DNA from: Duganella margarita
GTDB taxonomy: Bacteria; Pseudomonadota; Gammaproteobacteria; Burkholderiales; Burkholderiaceae_D
Direction of reading: 5' to 3'
DNA: 64,000 nt
Assembly: GCF_009857535.1 (NCBI RefSeq)
Contig: NZ_WWCS01000004.1
Span: forward strand, 248,001 to 312,000
Shown: piece after piece, positions 51,555 to 63,899 of the stretch
How positions within the stretch are numbered: the first letter of the stretch is position 1
How the letters are laid out: each line of letters starts with the position of its first letter
Made by a program: the position numbers and the translations under genes
Notes under the pieces: model-generated
What the model was told of the DNA's origin: nothing
Databases searched by the model: none
The model's input: the letters and a program-made list of their open reading frames with translations, nothing else

Positions 51555-53729
51555 TTAAGCGGAATCCATCACCCGCGTTGTCACGCCGGTGAGTTGGCTG
51601 GTACTGCCTTTGGCTGGCAGCAGGATTTCAAAGGTAGTACCCGTTTTGCCGGAACGGCAGGTAATCAGGCCTTGCAGTTTCTTGACCAGGCTATGGACGA
51701 TGGACAGTCCCAGGCCATGGTGAGCGCCCTCCTTGCTGCTTTGCACAGGAGAGAACAGGTTGGCCAGCACGTCTGCCGACAAACCCGGACCGGTGTCGCT
51801 CACCACCAGTTCCAGATACAGCTTGCGGTCACGGTTGACGTGGCCGCGATTCGAAATCTCGATCTTGCCGCCATCGGCCAGCGCTTCGATGGCGTTCTTG
51901 ATCAGGTTAACCAGCACTTGCTTGAGCATGTCGGCGTCGCCGTCGATCTCCGCCGGCTCCTCCTGCATGCGCACCACGATCTGCACCGAGGCCGGCACGA
52001 AGTCGGTGGCGCGGAACAGGCGCAGCACGTCGTCCACCACCTTGGCGACGTCGGTGACGCGCGAGGTTTCGGTCGGCTGCAAATCGGCCAGCCCGTTAAT
52101 CAGCTGGCCGACGCGGTCGATCTCCTCGTTCAGGATCGACATCTCGCCGACCACCGGCTCGCGGCGCGCCAGTTTGCTGTCCAGCACCGACAGGTAGTTC
52201 TTGATGATGGACAGCGGGTTGTTCACCTCATGCACCACGCGGCGCGAGGCTTCGCGGTATTCTTCCGCCACGTGGGCGATCTGGCGCCTGGCGTGACCGC
52301 GCTCGCTCAGCGCCGTTTCCAGCGAGGTGGCGGCCTGGGTGCCGAACGACTGCAGGAAGCGCTCGCGCTTTTGCAGCGTTTGCAGCTGCCACGCCGGCGC
52401 GCCGCCAATCAGCACACCGAGGCAGCGCTGGTTGGCCACCAGCGGCAGGCACACCATGCTGTCGCTGCCGAGAATGCGGAACAGCTGTTCTTCCGAGACG
52501 TTGAGCGCCGGGCTTTCGCGGCCGGGGTCACGGCTGATATAGGCCAGCTTGCGCTCCAGCGCCGCCTGCGCCACCACGCCGCCCTTGTTCAGCGGGATCA
52601 CGAATTCGGCCAGCCGTTGCTGGCCCTCGCCGGTCGATACGCCGTGCAGCGCGTGGCCGGTGGGATTCTCCAGCAGCAGCACGGCGTTTTCCAGGTCGAA
52701 CAGGATGCGCGCCGAGCGCGTGATGGCTTCCAGCAGGCCCGCTTCGCCATGCTGGCGCGCGAAGGTCTGGCCCATCTCGGACACCAGCATGATGTTGCGG
52801 ACCTCTTCCGACAGCCGCTGCTGCACCGGATCGACCAGCGGCGGCGCATACGCCGCCGGGGCGACGATATCGTCGGCGCCGGCCAGGTCGATGCCCAGGT
52901 AATTGGCCGACTTCTCCACCTGGCGCGCGGCGTTGCTGACGATCTGCTCCAGCTTCTCGCCATCCAGGTTGCACAGGCGCGCCGCCTGCTCGATGGCCTG
53001 CTCCTGGTCTTCGTGGCAGCACAGCAGGTGCGCCAGGCGCACGATGCGGATCAGCGGGTGCGCCGCTTCCAGGCGGCTAATCGGTTCATGGTGATACAGC
53101 ACGCTGTCGGCCAAGAAGGAATCGAGGTTCCAGCGTTCGATCAGCCAGGCGCCGGCTTCCGAGTGGGTGATTTGCAGCGTGCGTTGTTCGACCGCGCACA
53201 GGTCTTCGTCATCGCGCGCGGTAAAGTTGAAGGCGTATTCTTTGGGCGCCGTGGCCAGCAGCGCGAGGCGGCCGACGTTGTGCAGCAGACCGGCCAGGTA
53301 GGCCTCTTCCACGTGCGGGTATTCCATCTGGCGGGCGACGTCGCGGGCGATGACGGCGGTGGTCAGCGAGCCTTTCCAGAAGCCGCGCAAGTCGGTGCTG
53401 GCGGAATGCGGGAAGCTGTTAAAGGTCTGGAACACCGATTCGCTGATCACCAGCGTCTTGATCATGTCGGTGCCGAGCGATACCAGCGACTGCTCCAGGC
53501 CCACCGTGCGCTGGTTGCGATGGTAGGCCGAGCTGTTGGCGACAGTGAGGATCTTGCTGGTCATCGCCGCGTCCTTGGCGATGAGGGCGGCCAGCTCCGG
53601 CATGCCGGCGTCGTCGGCTTGCAAGTGCTCAATCAACTTGATGAGTATCTGCGGCATGGCCGGCAGACGGGCAATCAGCAGTCGATTGCGAATATCATGA
53701 TCAGATTGTTGATGCATCGTATCAAACAT
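51555..53729 (-). CDS. HDOD-GAF-histidine kinase hybrid sensor
   Basis: A 724-aa cytoplasmic protein. Residues about 14-215 are an HDOD domain (ARLPAMPQILIKLIEHL, AYLAGLLHNVGRLALL, ITHSEAGAWLIERW). About 300-460 looks like a GAF domain. The end is a histidine kinase: H-box RRVVHEVNNPLSII near residue 498, N-box KQVLVNLIKNAIEAL, SDTGPGLS and HHGLGLSIVHSLVKK. HDOD domains couple to nucleotide signalling and motility control. It heads the operon with the REC-PAS-GGDEF-EAL and Sel1 genes. The AT-rich 198-nt gap 53730-53927 upstream must hold the operon promoter; I see no certain -35/-10 pair. Confidence 0.92.
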   Translation of the reverse strand: MFDTMHQQSDHDIRNRLLIARLPAMPQILIKLIEHLQADDAGMPELAALIAKDAAMTSKILTVANSSAYHRNQRTVGLEQSLVSLGTDMIKTLVISESVFQTFNSFPHSASTDLRGFWKGSLTTAVIARDVARQMEYPHVEEAYLAGLLHNVGRLALLATAPKEYAFNFTARDDEDLCAVEQRTLQITHSEAGAWLIERWNLDSFLADSVLYHHEPISRLEAAHPLIRIVRLAHLLCCHEDQEQAIEQAARLCNLDGEKLEQIVSNAARQVEKSANYLGIDLAGADDIVAPAAYAPPLVDPVQQRLSEEVRNIMLVSEMGQTFARQHGEAGLLEAITRSARILFDLENAVLLLENPTGHALHGVSTGEGQQRLAEFVIPLNKGGVVAQAALERKLAYISRDPGRESPALNVSEEQLFRILGSDSMVCLPLVANQRCLGVLIGGAPAWQLQTLQKRERFLQSFGTQAATSLETALSERGHARRQIAHVAEEYREASRRVVHEVNNPLSIIKNYLSVLDSKLARREPVVGEMSILNEEIDRVGQLINGLADLQPTETSRVTDVAKVVDDVLRLFRATDFVPASVQIVVRMQEEPAEIDGDADMLKQVLVNLIKNAIEALADGGKIEISNRGHVNRDRKLYLELVVSDTGPGLSADVLANLFSPVQSSKEGAHHGLGLSIVHSLVKKLQGLITCRSGKTGTTFEILLPAKGSTSQLTGVTTRVMDSA

Positions 53730-53927
53730 TGCCGCCAGTAGACATCGATCAAAGAGCGGAACTCAACGGCCAAATTCCACCAACGTTAGGTTTCATGCGG
53801 GTTCCAAGCGCGTTTCGGACCTAAAATAATCGCGCTAAAAAATTATCTTAGCATAAAGTCTGATAATAACTTAACACGTGGAAAAATTTCTTTCTCAACT
53901 AAGCCACTTTCCTGTCGTTAACGTTTA

Positions 53928-55208
53928 TCAGGCCGGATAGCGCGCTAGCATGCGCCGGTAATGACGCGACGTCAACCACAAAGCGAGAGCAGAGGCACTA
54001 AAGGCCATCTGTCCGGCGGCTAACCACAAAGCCGAATGTGAGAGAAACGGGGCAATCACCCCCGCCACGATGGCGCCCAGCAGGGTGACCGCGAACGACT
54101 GCACCGAGGCGACCGTACCCCGGATGTGAGGGAACAGGTCCAGCGCCAGCAGCGTCGCCCCCGGCGCCACCATCGACATCCCGAACGTATAAAACAACAT
54201 CGGCAGCACGGTCCACGGCAGCGCCGGCGGCAACAAGCTGTGATACAACAGATTGACACTGGATGCCGCCAGCAGGAAGCAGAAACCGATGCCGATCTGG
54301 CGCGCGAAGGGCATCTTGCCGGCGATGCGGTTGGCGGCCAGCGCGCCGAGGAAGATGCCGCTCACCGAGGGGATGAACAGCCAGGCGAATTGCGACGGCC
54401 CGAGGTGCAGTTCCTCGGGCAGGAACACCGGCGCGGCGGCGATGTAGATAAACAGGCCGGCGAAATTCAGCGCCACCACGCCGGTCTTCAGGTGGAACAG
54501 CGGCGAGCGCAGGATTTCGCTGTAATTGCGGACCAGGAAGCGCGGATTGAACGGGTGGCGCTTCTCCGGCGGCAGCGTCTCCGGCAGGCGGCGATAGCAG
54601 AAAATAAACAGCAGCGTGCTGTAGGCCAGCAGCGACAGGAAGATGGCGCGCCAGTCGAACAGCGTGACGATCCAGCCGCCCAGAATCGGCGCGATAGCCG
54701 GGGCGATCGAAAAGATCATGGTCACCAGCGACAGCAGACGGGCGGCGGCGGCATCCGCATACAGGTCGCGGATAATGGCGCGGCCGACCACCACGCCGGC
54801 GCCGGCCGAAATGCCTTGCATGATGCGGAAAACCCACAGGTAGTGGACGGTGTGGGCGGAAGCGCAGCCCAGCGTGCCGATGGCGAACATCGCCAGCGAC
54901 ACCAGGATGACGTTGCGGCGGCCGAAGGCGTCCGACAATGCGCCGTGCCACAACACCATGCCGGCGAAGGCCAGCATATAGAAGGTGAGGCTTTGCTGCA
55001 CTTCCAGCGGCGTGGCGTGCAGCGTGGACTGGATGTTGGGGAAAGCCGGCAGGTAGGCGTCGATGGAGAACGGGCCGATCATCGACAGCCCGGCCAGCAT
55101 CACGGCCAGCGCGGCGGCGGTGAGGGGTTTGCGGTGCGATGGTTCGGGGGGCGGGACGTCGTGATCGAGGTCCTGGTCGGGCAGGTCGGCGGGAGGAGTA
55201 GGCAGCAT
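53928..55208 (-). CDS. Bcr/CflA-family multidrug efflux MFS transporter
   Basis: A 426-aa permease with 12 helices. It carries the first-loop motif SIDAYLPAFPNIQ, the drug-transport motif GALSDAFGRRNVIL between helices 2 and 3, and RIMQGISAGAGVVVGRAIIRD in helix 4-5. These are typical of Bcr/CflA proteins (bicyclomycin, sulfonamide, chloramphenicol efflux). The acidic/proline-rich first 30 residues (PPADLPDQDLDHDVPPPEP) form an unusual extension. A REP element separates it from the methyltransferase gene. Confidence 0.92.
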   Translation of the reverse strand: MLPTPPADLPDQDLDHDVPPPEPSHRKPLTAAALAVMLAGLSMIGPFSIDAYLPAFPNIQSTLHATPLEVQQSLTFYMLAFAGMVLWHGALSDAFGRRNVILVSLAMFAIGTLGCASAHTVHYLWVFRIMQGISAGAGVVVGRAIIRDLYADAAAARLLSLVTMIFSIAPAIAPILGGWIVTLFDWRAIFLSLLAYSTLLFIFCYRRLPETLPPEKRHPFNPRFLVRNYSEILRSPLFHLKTGVVALNFAGLFIYIAAAPVFLPEELHLGPSQFAWLFIPSVSGIFLGALAANRIAGKMPFARQIGIGFCFLLAASSVNLLYHSLLPPALPWTVLPMLFYTFGMSMVAPGATLLALDLFPHIRGTVASVQSFAVTLLGAIVAGVIAPFLSHSALWLAAGQMAFSASALALWLTSRHYRRMLARYPA

Positions 55209-55237
55209 AACGGTTTCCGGTCAGGTTTGCCCTGCCC

Positions 55238-55315
55238 CGTCATTCCCGCGCCAGCGGGAATCCATACGCAGCATGAGGGCTGGCGGCGCATGGGTTCCCG
55301 CCTGCGCGAGAACGC
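55238..55315. repeat. REP-like palindromic element 4
   Basis: TTCCCGCGCCAGCGGGAA and TTCCCGCCTGCGCGAGAA with about 30 nt between them, framed by CCGTCA. The second arm is slightly decayed (GCGAGAACGCC). It lies between the Bcr/CflA and RNA methyltransferase genes. Confidence 0.85.
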
Positions 55316-55322
55316 CGCGCGC

Positions 55323-56522
55323 TTACTCTTTTGGCTTGGCGGCCTCGCGGCGGTTAAAGCCGGCCACCATATCGAAGCGGAACAAACGGCATTCCAGCGC
55401 GCCGTTGAAGAATGGCGTCTTGCGCGACTCCTTCAAGCGCAGCAGCTTGGGCACGCCCAGATCCGCCGTAAACAGATACACCGTCCAACCGGCAAAGCGC
55501 TGCTTCAGCGTGCTGCTGAAATCCGCATAGAAGCTGTTGGCCAGTTCATCCTGCGGCAAGGTGCTGTCGCCACGCACGCCGATACGCTCGCCGTACGGAG
55601 GATTGGTCAGCAAAATGCCCGGCACCGAGGTCGGCGCCTGCACCTGCTGCGCCTCGATCTGCTTCATCGGCACATCAAACAGAATGCCCGCGCTGCGCAG
55701 GTTGTGACGCGCCATCTCCACCATATCGCCCGAAATATCGGAACCGAAAATGGTCGGCTCGGACGGCAGCGGATTCGGCTTGATGGCCGCCTTCATGTCC
55801 TGCCACACCTTGGCGTCGAAGTCATGGAACTTCTCGAACGCGAAACGGCGGCGCGCGCCCGGCGGCACGCCCTGCACCATCTGCGCCGCTTCGCACAGGA
55901 TGGTGCCGGAACCGCACATCGGGTCGAACAGCGGTATGCCCGGCTTCCAGCCGGCCACGCGCAGCAGGCCGGCGGCCAGGTTTTCGCGCAGCGGCGCGTC
56001 GCCGGTCTCGGTACGCCAGCCGCGCTTGAACAGCGCCTCGCCCGAGGTATCCAGGTAGACGATGAACTGGTGCGCGTCGACGAAGCCGAAGATACGCATG
56101 TCCGGTTCCTTGGTATCGACCGAAGGACGCTTCTTATATTGATCGAGGAAGCGGTCGCAGATCGCGTCCTTGATCTTCAGCGTGGTGAATTCCAGGCTTT
56201 TCAGCGGGGACTTCACCGCCGTGAGATCCACGCGGATGGTGTGGTCGTAGCCGAACCATTCTTCCCATGGCTGCTCCAGGGTCAGGTCGTAGATGTCGTT
56301 TTCGTTCTTGTAGCCGCCGGCAGCCATGCGCATCAGCACGCGCGACGCAATGCGCGAGTGCAGATTCATGAGATAAGCGTCGGTCAATTCGCCCGATGCA
56401 TGCACGCCGCCCGGTACTTCGTTGTGCACCTTGAGGGTGGTGCTGTGTTGTGCGATTTCGCGCAGTTCTTCGGCTAACGCCGCTTCCATGCCGCGCGGGC
56501 ATGGGCAAAAGAAGGATGCCAT
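55323..56522 (-). CDS. THUMP-domain 23S rRNA methyltransferase (RlmL N-part/YpsC-like)
   Basis: A 399-aa SAM-dependent RNA methyltransferase. The N-terminal ferredoxin-like/THUMP part (CPRGMEAALAEELREI) spans about residues 1-160. The catalytic domain has PLFDPMCGSGTILCEAA for SAM and ILLTNPPYGERIG as the N2-guanine methyltransferase motif. It corresponds to the first half of E. coli RlmKL, the m2G2445 enzyme; the RlmK half is not fused here. Confidence 0.92.
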   Translation of the reverse strand: MASFFCPCPRGMEAALAEELREIAQHSTTLKVHNEVPGGVHASGELTDAYLMNLHSRIASRVLMRMAAGGYKNENDIYDLTLEQPWEEWFGYDHTIRVDLTAVKSPLKSLEFTTLKIKDAICDRFLDQYKKRPSVDTKEPDMRIFGFVDAHQFIVYLDTSGEALFKRGWRTETGDAPLRENLAAGLLRVAGWKPGIPLFDPMCGSGTILCEAAQMVQGVPPGARRRFAFEKFHDFDAKVWQDMKAAIKPNPLPSEPTIFGSDISGDMVEMARHNLRSAGILFDVPMKQIEAQQVQAPTSVPGILLTNPPYGERIGVRGDSTLPQDELANSFYADFSSTLKQRFAGWTVYLFTADLGVPKLLRLKESRKTPFFNGALECRLFRFDMVAGFNRREAAKPKE

Positions 56523-56553
56523 AGGTGTACCTTTTGTCCGTTAATAAACCGTG

Positions 56554-56630
56554 CCGTCGTCGCTTCCGCAACAGCGGGAGCCCATACCCGGCACGCTCAG
56601 CATGGATTCCCGCCTGCGCGGGAACGACGG
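56554..56630. repeat. REP-like palindromic element 5
   Basis: GCTTCCGCAACAGCGGGAGC and TTCCCGCCTGCGCGGGAA, with GCCGTCGT and ACGACGG at the ends. It ends exactly at the stop codon region of the DsbA-fold isomerase gene. The first arm is decayed. Confidence 0.8.
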
Positions 56631-57233
56631 TTATTTCTGCATTGCGCGCTCCAGGAAGTCCAGACGATCCTGGCCCCAGAAGCTTTCGCCTTCCAACACA
56701 TACCACGGCGATCCGAACACGCTGGCGGCGTTCGCATCGTCCGTATTGCGGTCATACTCGGCCTGCGCACTGGCCGTTTCCGCCGACTTGACCAGCGCCT
56801 TGCCATCCAGCTCGCAACCGCCGGCAATCTGCACCAGCGTGGCTTCATCGCCGATATTCCGGTCTTCCGCCCACAGCGCGCGCATGATGGCGCCGGCCAG
56901 CGTCAAGGCGACGTCGGTGCCATGCGAAATGCGCGCGGCGACGATCATCTTGTTGGCCAGCTCCGGCGACACCGGGAAAAACTGCGGCTGCGTCTTGAGC
57001 GGAATACCGAGATACTCCGACCAGCGCGCGAGCTCCAGCAGGCGGTAAGCCTGCCGCTGCGGCGCGCGTTTGGCCAGCGGCAGGCCACCCGACACGCCAA
57101 ACACCTTGCTCAAGTCGCAAGGCTTCAACTCCACCTGCACGCCATGTTTCTGCGCCAGCGCGACGAAGCGCTCGTGGCCCAGATACGCCCACGGCGAATG
57201 CGCTGCAAAGAAGTACTGACACACTTTGCTCAT
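56631..57233 (-). CDS. 2-hydroxychromene-2-carboxylate isomerase/DsbA-like thioredoxin-fold protein
   Basis: A 200-aa protein of the DsbA/kappa-GST family. The first strand and helix read YFFAAHSPWAYLGHERF with Ser in place of the active-site Cys, as in 2-hydroxychromene-2-carboxylate isomerases that use glutathione. VFGSPWYVLEGESFWGQDRL is the typical C-terminal signature. It is found here without naphthalene-degradation genes, so its substrate may be another aromatic or a glutathione conjugate. It starts 10 nt before the hemJ gene in the same direction. Confidence 0.88.
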   Translation of the reverse strand: MSKVCQYFFAAHSPWAYLGHERFVALAQKHGVQVELKPCDLSKVFGVSGGLPLAKRAPQRQAYRLLELARWSEYLGIPLKTQPQFFPVSPELANKMIVAARISHGTDVALTLAGAIMRALWAEDRNIGDEATLVQIAGGCELDGKALVKSAETASAQAEYDRNTDDANAASVFGSPWYVLEGESFWGQDRLDFLERAMQK

Positions 57234-57243
57234 GATGCTTCCT

Positions 57244-57666
57244 TTAGAAAGGCTTGACCACCACCAGCAGCACGATGCCCAGCATCAGGAACACCGGCAG
57301 CTCATTAAACACCCGGAACCACTTGTGACTACGTTTATTCTCGCCGCGCTCGAAGCGCTTCAGGATGCCGCCGCACATATGGTGATAGCCGATCACCACC
57401 ACCACCAGCGCCAGCTTGGCGTGCAGCCAGCCCGGCATGTGCGCGCCGTACGCCAGATAGATCAGGTACGCCCCGAACACCACCGCAAACACCGACAGCC
57501 ACATTGAAAAACGATACAGCTTGCGCGCCATCAGCAGCAGGCGCTCGGTGGTGTTGCGATCGGTCTCCATCGCCAGGTTGACGAAGATGCGCGGCAGGTA
57601 GAACACGCCGGCCATCCAGGCGATGACGAAGAAGATGTGCAGTGCTTTGATCCAGAGGTACAGCAT
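57244..57666 (-). CDS. hemJ: Protoporphyrinogen IX oxidase HemJ
   Basis: A 140-aa membrane protein with four helices. The conserved haem ligand His10 is in LWIKALHIFFVIAWMAG and the conserved Lys lies in PGWLHAKLALVVVVIGYHH. These are HemJ hallmarks; the enzyme oxidises protoporphyrinogen IX to protoporphyrin IX in haem synthesis. It follows proA after 9 nt and probably shares its transcript. Confidence 0.9.
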   Translation of the reverse strand: MLYLWIKALHIFFVIAWMAGVFYLPRIFVNLAMETDRNTTERLLLMARKLYRFSMWLSVFAVVFGAYLIYLAYGAHMPGWLHAKLALVVVVIGYHHMCGGILKRFERGENKRSHKWFRVFNELPVFLMLGIVLLVVVKPF

Positions 57667-57675
57667 GAGCGATCC

Positions 57676-58941
57676 TTATTGTCTAACTTCTCCGTGGCCG
57701 AATACCACGTATTTCAGCGAGGTCAGACCTTCCAGGCCGACCGGGCCGCGTGCGTGCAGCTTGTCGTTGGAGATGCCGATCTCCGCGCCCAGGCCATACT
57801 CAAAACCGTCCGCAAAGCGCGTCGAGGCGTTGATCATCACCGACGCCGAATCCACTTCGCGCAGGAAGCGCATCGCCGCCGAATGGTCTTCGGTGATGAT
57901 CGCTTCCGTGTGCCTGGACGAGTAAGCGCTGATGTGATCCATCGCCTCGTCCATATCCTCTACCACTTTGACCGCCAGAATCGGCGCCAGATATTCGGTC
58001 GACCAATCCTCTTCCGTCGCGTCCACCAGGTGCGGGTAGCCGGCCAGGATGGCTTTCGCTTCCGGATCGGCGCGCAGTTCGACTTCTTTGGTCGCGTACA
58101 GCGCGGCCAGTTGCGGCAGCACCGCCGGCGCGATCGCACGCGCCACCAGCAGCGTTTCCATCGTGTTGCAGGTGCCGTAGCGGTGGCACTTGGCGTTGAA
58201 GCCGATGTCCACCGCTTTCTTCATATCGGCCTTGGCGTCGATGTAGACGTGGCAGATGCCGTCCAGGTGCTTAATCATCGGCACCGTGGCTTCGGCCATC
58301 AGGCGCGCGATCAGGCTCTTGCCGCCGCGCGGCACGATCACGTCCACATATTGCGGCATGGTGATCAGGGCGCCGACGGCGGCGCGGTCGGTGGTGTCCA
58401 CCACCTGCACGCCATCGGCCGGCAGGCCCGCGCCTTCCAGGCCTTCCTTGACCAGCCTGGCCAGCGCGCGGTTGCAGTGGATCGCTTCCGAGCCGCCGCG
58501 CAGGATGGTGGCGTTGCCGCTCTTGATGCACAGCCCTGCCGCATCCACCGTCACGTTCGGGCGCGATTCGTAGATGATGCCGATCACGCCCAGCGGCACC
58601 CGCATCTGGCCGACCTGGATGCCGGTCGGGCGGAATTTGAGGCCCGAGATTTCGCCGATCGGGTCCGGCAGCGCGACGATCTGGCGCAGGCCTTCGACCA
58701 TGGTGGCGATGGCCTTGTCCGACAGCGCCAGGCGGTCCAGCATCGCCGGTTCCAGGCCGTTGGCAGCGGCGGCGTCCATATCCAGCTGGTTGGCGGCGCG
58801 CAGCGCGTCGGCGTCGCGTTCAATTGCATCGGCGATCAGCGTCAGCGCGCGGTTGCGCGCGGCGCTGTCGGCACGGGCCATGGCGCGCGATGCCTTGCGC
58901 GCCCGCTGGCCCAGTTGTTCCATGTACTGCTTGATGTCCAT
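57676..58941 (-). CDS. proA: Gamma-glutamyl phosphate reductase (glutamate-5-semialdehyde dehydrogenase)
   Basis: A 421-aa NADPH-dependent enzyme for the second step of proline synthesis. The catalytic Cys258 is in [12 protein letters not shown]. Other family parts are [29 protein letters not shown] and [12 protein letters not shown]. Length is usual (about 417 aa). proB is not in this window, as is common in this group. A REP element separates it from holA. Confidence 0.97.
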   Translation of the reverse strand: MDIKQYMEQLGQRARKASRAMARADSAARNRALTLIADAIERDADALRAANQLDMDAAAANGLEPAMLDRLALSDKAIATMVEGLRQIVALPDPIGEISGLKFRPTGIQVGQMRVPLGVIGIIYESRPNVTVDAAGLCIKSGNATILRGGSEAIHCNRALARLVKEGLEGAGLPADGVQVVDTTDRAAVGALITMPQYVDVIVPRGGKSLIARLMAEATVPMIKHLDGICHVYIDAKADMKKAVDIGFNAKCHRYGTCNTMETLLVARAIAPAVLPQLAALYATKEVELRADPEAKAILAGYPHLVDATEEDWSTEYLAPILAVKVVEDMDEAMDHISAYSSRHTEAIITEDHSAAMRFLREVDSASVMINASTRFADGFEYGLGAEIGISNDKLHARGPVGLEGLTSLKYVVFGHGEVRQ

Positions 58942-58955
58942 CGTTATCCCCTGCG

Positions 58956-59032
58956 CCGTCGTCCTCGCGAACGCGGGGACCCATACTGTGCTAGCGTTCT
59001 ATGGGTCCCCGCTTGCGCGAGGACGACGGCGG
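58956..59032. repeat. REP-like palindromic element 6
   Basis: CGTCCTCGCGAACGCGGGGA and TCCCCGCTTGCGCGAGGACG, a divergent subtype in which CGTCCTCGCG replaces CGTCATTCCCGCG. It fills the gap between holA and proA. Confidence 0.83.
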
Positions 59033-59035
59033 TTA

Positions 59036-60052
59036 TCAGCCGCGGGCGACTTTCAGGGCCAATTGCAGCATGGCGTCCCAGGCATCGCCGGCATACGCTT
59101 TCGCGCGCAGCCCTTTAATCATCTTGTCCACTTGCGCTGCATCCTTCATTGCCGCCTCCAGCGTCGGCAGCGACAGGCGGCGCAGCGCCGGGTCCATCAT
59201 GCGTTCCTTCGGTCCCCAGATGCGATGCTCCTTCAGCAGCGCACCCAAAGGCCGGCCTTGCGCCATGCCCGCCTTCAGCTTGAGCAGCGTGCGGATTTCC
59301 TCCGACACCGCCCACAGCACCAGCGGCAGCGCTTCGCCCTCGCCTTTCAGGCCGTCCAGCATGCGGATCAACCGCGCCGGATCGCCCGCCAGCATCGCTT
59401 CACTGAGCTTGAACACATCGTAGCGCGCCACATTCAGCACCGCCTCGTGCACCTGCTCGAAGGTCAGCTTGCCCGGCTCGTGCAGCAAGGCCAGTTTTTG
59501 AATCTCCTGATGGGCCGCAAGCAGATTGCCTTCCACGCGATCGGCGATGAAATCAATGCTCTGCCGATCCGCGCTTTGCCCTTGTTGGGCAAGGCGCTGG
59601 CCTATCCAATTGGGCAACTGCGCCCGTTCCACCTGCGGGATGTCGATATACACCGCCGCCTGTTGCAGACTGGCGACCCAGGCCGCCTTCTGCGTCTGCC
59701 AGTCCAGCTTTGGCAGTGTGATCAAAGTCAGGTTGTCCGGACTCAGATCTTTTACATAGTTTTGCAGCGCCGCGCCGCCATCCTTGCCCGGCTTGCCGGT
59801 CGGGATGCGCAGCTCGATCAGCTTCTTGTCACCGAACAGCGACAGCGCCTGATTGGCCGCCAGCAGTTCGCCCCACTTGAAGCTACGCTCCACGGTCAGC
59901 ACGTCACGCTCGGAATAGCCTTGCGCGCGCGCGGTCTTGCGGATCTTGTCCGCAGCCTCCAGCGCCAGCAGATGCTCGTCGCTGGTGATGACGTACAGCT
60001 GCGACAGCGATTTGCTCAAATGGCCGTCCAGCGCCTCCAACCGTAATTGCAT
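59036..60052 (-). CDS. holA: DNA polymerase III delta subunit
   Basis: A 338-aa clamp-loader subunit. It has the HolA N-terminal layout LYVITSDEHLLALEAADKIRK, the following FKWGELLAANQALSLFGDKKLIELR, and the collar-region helices AEQVHEAVLNVARYDVFKL-like. It opens the beta clamp within the DnaX complex. It follows lptE after 9 nt, the standard leuS-lptE-holA order of betaproteobacteria. Confidence 0.95.
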   Translation of the reverse strand: MQLRLEALDGHLSKSLSQLYVITSDEHLLALEAADKIRKTARAQGYSERDVLTVERSFKWGELLAANQALSLFGDKKLIELRIPTGKPGKDGGAALQNYVKDLSPDNLTLITLPKLDWQTQKAAWVASLQQAAVYIDIPQVERAQLPNWIGQRLAQQGQSADRQSIDFIADRVEGNLLAAHQEIQKLALLHEPGKLTFEQVHEAVLNVARYDVFKLSEAMLAGDPARLIRMLDGLKGEGEALPLVLWAVSEEIRTLLKLKAGMAQGRPLGALLKEHRIWGPKERMMDPALRRLSLPTLEAAMKDAAQVDKMIKGLRAKAYAGDAWDAMLQLALKVARG

Positions 60053-60061
60053 GCGGCGCCT

Positions 60062-60691
60062 TTACTGAATCGGCACGGCCGGCGGAATCGTCGACGGCTG
60101 GCCCGATGGCTGCACGCCCCCCGGCAGCGGCGTCGGCGCCAGCGGCGGCAACGACATGCCGGACGTCTTGACGGCGGCGATGCGGCGCATCATCTGCTGT
60201 ACCAGGTCGGTCTGCATGTCCTTGTACAGCAAGGCTTCTTCCTGTTCCTTGGCCAGCAGCTGGGTTTCGTTAAAGTCGATCGGCCGGGTCAGCGTGATCT
60301 GCGTCGGCGCCAGCAGCTCCTTGCCCTGCTTGTCGAGGACGCGGAACAGAATGCTGTAGGTCAGCAGGTACTGTCGCACGCGGCCATTGTTGTTCAGCGA
60401 CAGAATGGTCTTGGTCTTGGTCTTTTCCGGATTGCTCAGGACATCGACCACGCCATCGGCATCCTTGGCGCTGGCGACCACCGTGGTGCCGCCGTTGGCG
60501 CGGATATTGCGCTTCAGATCAATCGCCAATGGCGACGACTCCGGCAGTCCCACATAAATCGTCGGGAACGGCAGCGTGTAATGGCCGCTGTCGCCGCGCA
60601 GGTGGAAACCGCAGGCCGTCACCGTCAACGATGCGGCCAGCACGGCGGCATACAGCGCGCCGCGACGGAAAAACTTCAGAGTAGTCGCCAT
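60062..60691 (-). CDS. lptE: LPS-assembly lipoprotein LptE
   Basis: A 209-aa outer-membrane lipoprotein that plugs LptD during lipopolysaccharide insertion. The lipobox is TVTAC (Cys27), followed by the invariant GFHLRG. The conserved TYSILFRVLDKQG strand pair and the KEQEEALLYKDMQTD helix are present. The last about 35 residues are Pro-rich (PPLAPTPLPGGVQPSGQP), longer than in E. coli. It follows leuS after 8 nt. Confidence 0.95.
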   Translation of the reverse strand: MATTLKFFRRGALYAAVLAASLTVTACGFHLRGDSGHYTLPFPTIYVGLPESSPLAIDLKRNIRANGGTTVVASAKDADGVVDVLSNPEKTKTKTILSLNNNGRVRQYLLTYSILFRVLDKQGKELLAPTQITLTRPIDFNETQLLAKEQEEALLYKDMQTDLVQQMMRRIAAVKTSGMSLPPLAPTPLPGGVQPSGQPSTIPPAVPIQ

Positions 60692-60699
60692 AGTTCTCT

Positions 60700-63369
<2,670 letters not shown>

Positions 63370-63405
63370 TCATTCACCCGCTGAGCGCGTAACCCTGCGG
63401 CGACC

Positions 63406-63897
63406 TCAATCTGGCTGATAGCGGTCACTGGAAGATGACCATTCAGGTCTTTTTTCAGTCGGCACCGTGGCTTGGTCGAAGCTCTCCAGTAGCTTCAGCG
63501 TGGCGCTGTCGTAGAGGTTTTCACGGCCTGCGAAGTGGCTGCCGCCGCAGTCGATGGCAATCCGGCTGCCGCCTTTCCAGAACCAGAAATCACGGATGAA
63601 GGGTTCGCACTTGATTGCGCGGGCCTTGCCATCGCGGTACAGACGCACCTCATTGGCACCGGCTTCGCCCTTGGCGTCAGCGCGCGCCATCACCAGCCAG
63701 GCGGCACTGTTGCCATCCGGGGCCAGTTGCGGATTGATGGCGGCGCTCTTGCTAACGATGCGCAGGTCCTTGCCGGCCGCTGTCACCAGATGTACCTGAC
63801 CACCATCGTCGACATACACGTCCTTGAACGCCGCCGCTTCGACATGCAGGCTCAGCGCCAGCGCGCTGGCCGCCAGCGCAATACGAATCCAGACCAT
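63406..63897 (-). CDS. Small secreted protein, unknown function
   Basis: A 163-aa protein with signal peptide (residues about 4-22, ending VEAAA). The body looks beta-rich, with one WD/TolB-type blade pattern (INPQLAPDGNSAAWLV) and SRIAIDCGGSHFAGRENLYD, but is too short for a full propeller. Its start lies 2 nt after the stop of the upstream gene, so the two are in one operon. I cannot assign a function. Confidence 0.7.
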   Translation of the reverse strand: MVWIRIALAASALALSLHVEAAAFKDVYVDDGGQVHLVTAAGKDLRIVSKSAAINPQLAPDGNSAAWLVMARADAKGEAGANEVRLYRDGKARAIKCEPFIRDFWFWKGGSRIAIDCGGSHFAGRENLYDSATLKLLESFDQATVPTEKRPEWSSSSDRYQPD

Positions 63898-63899
63898 CT

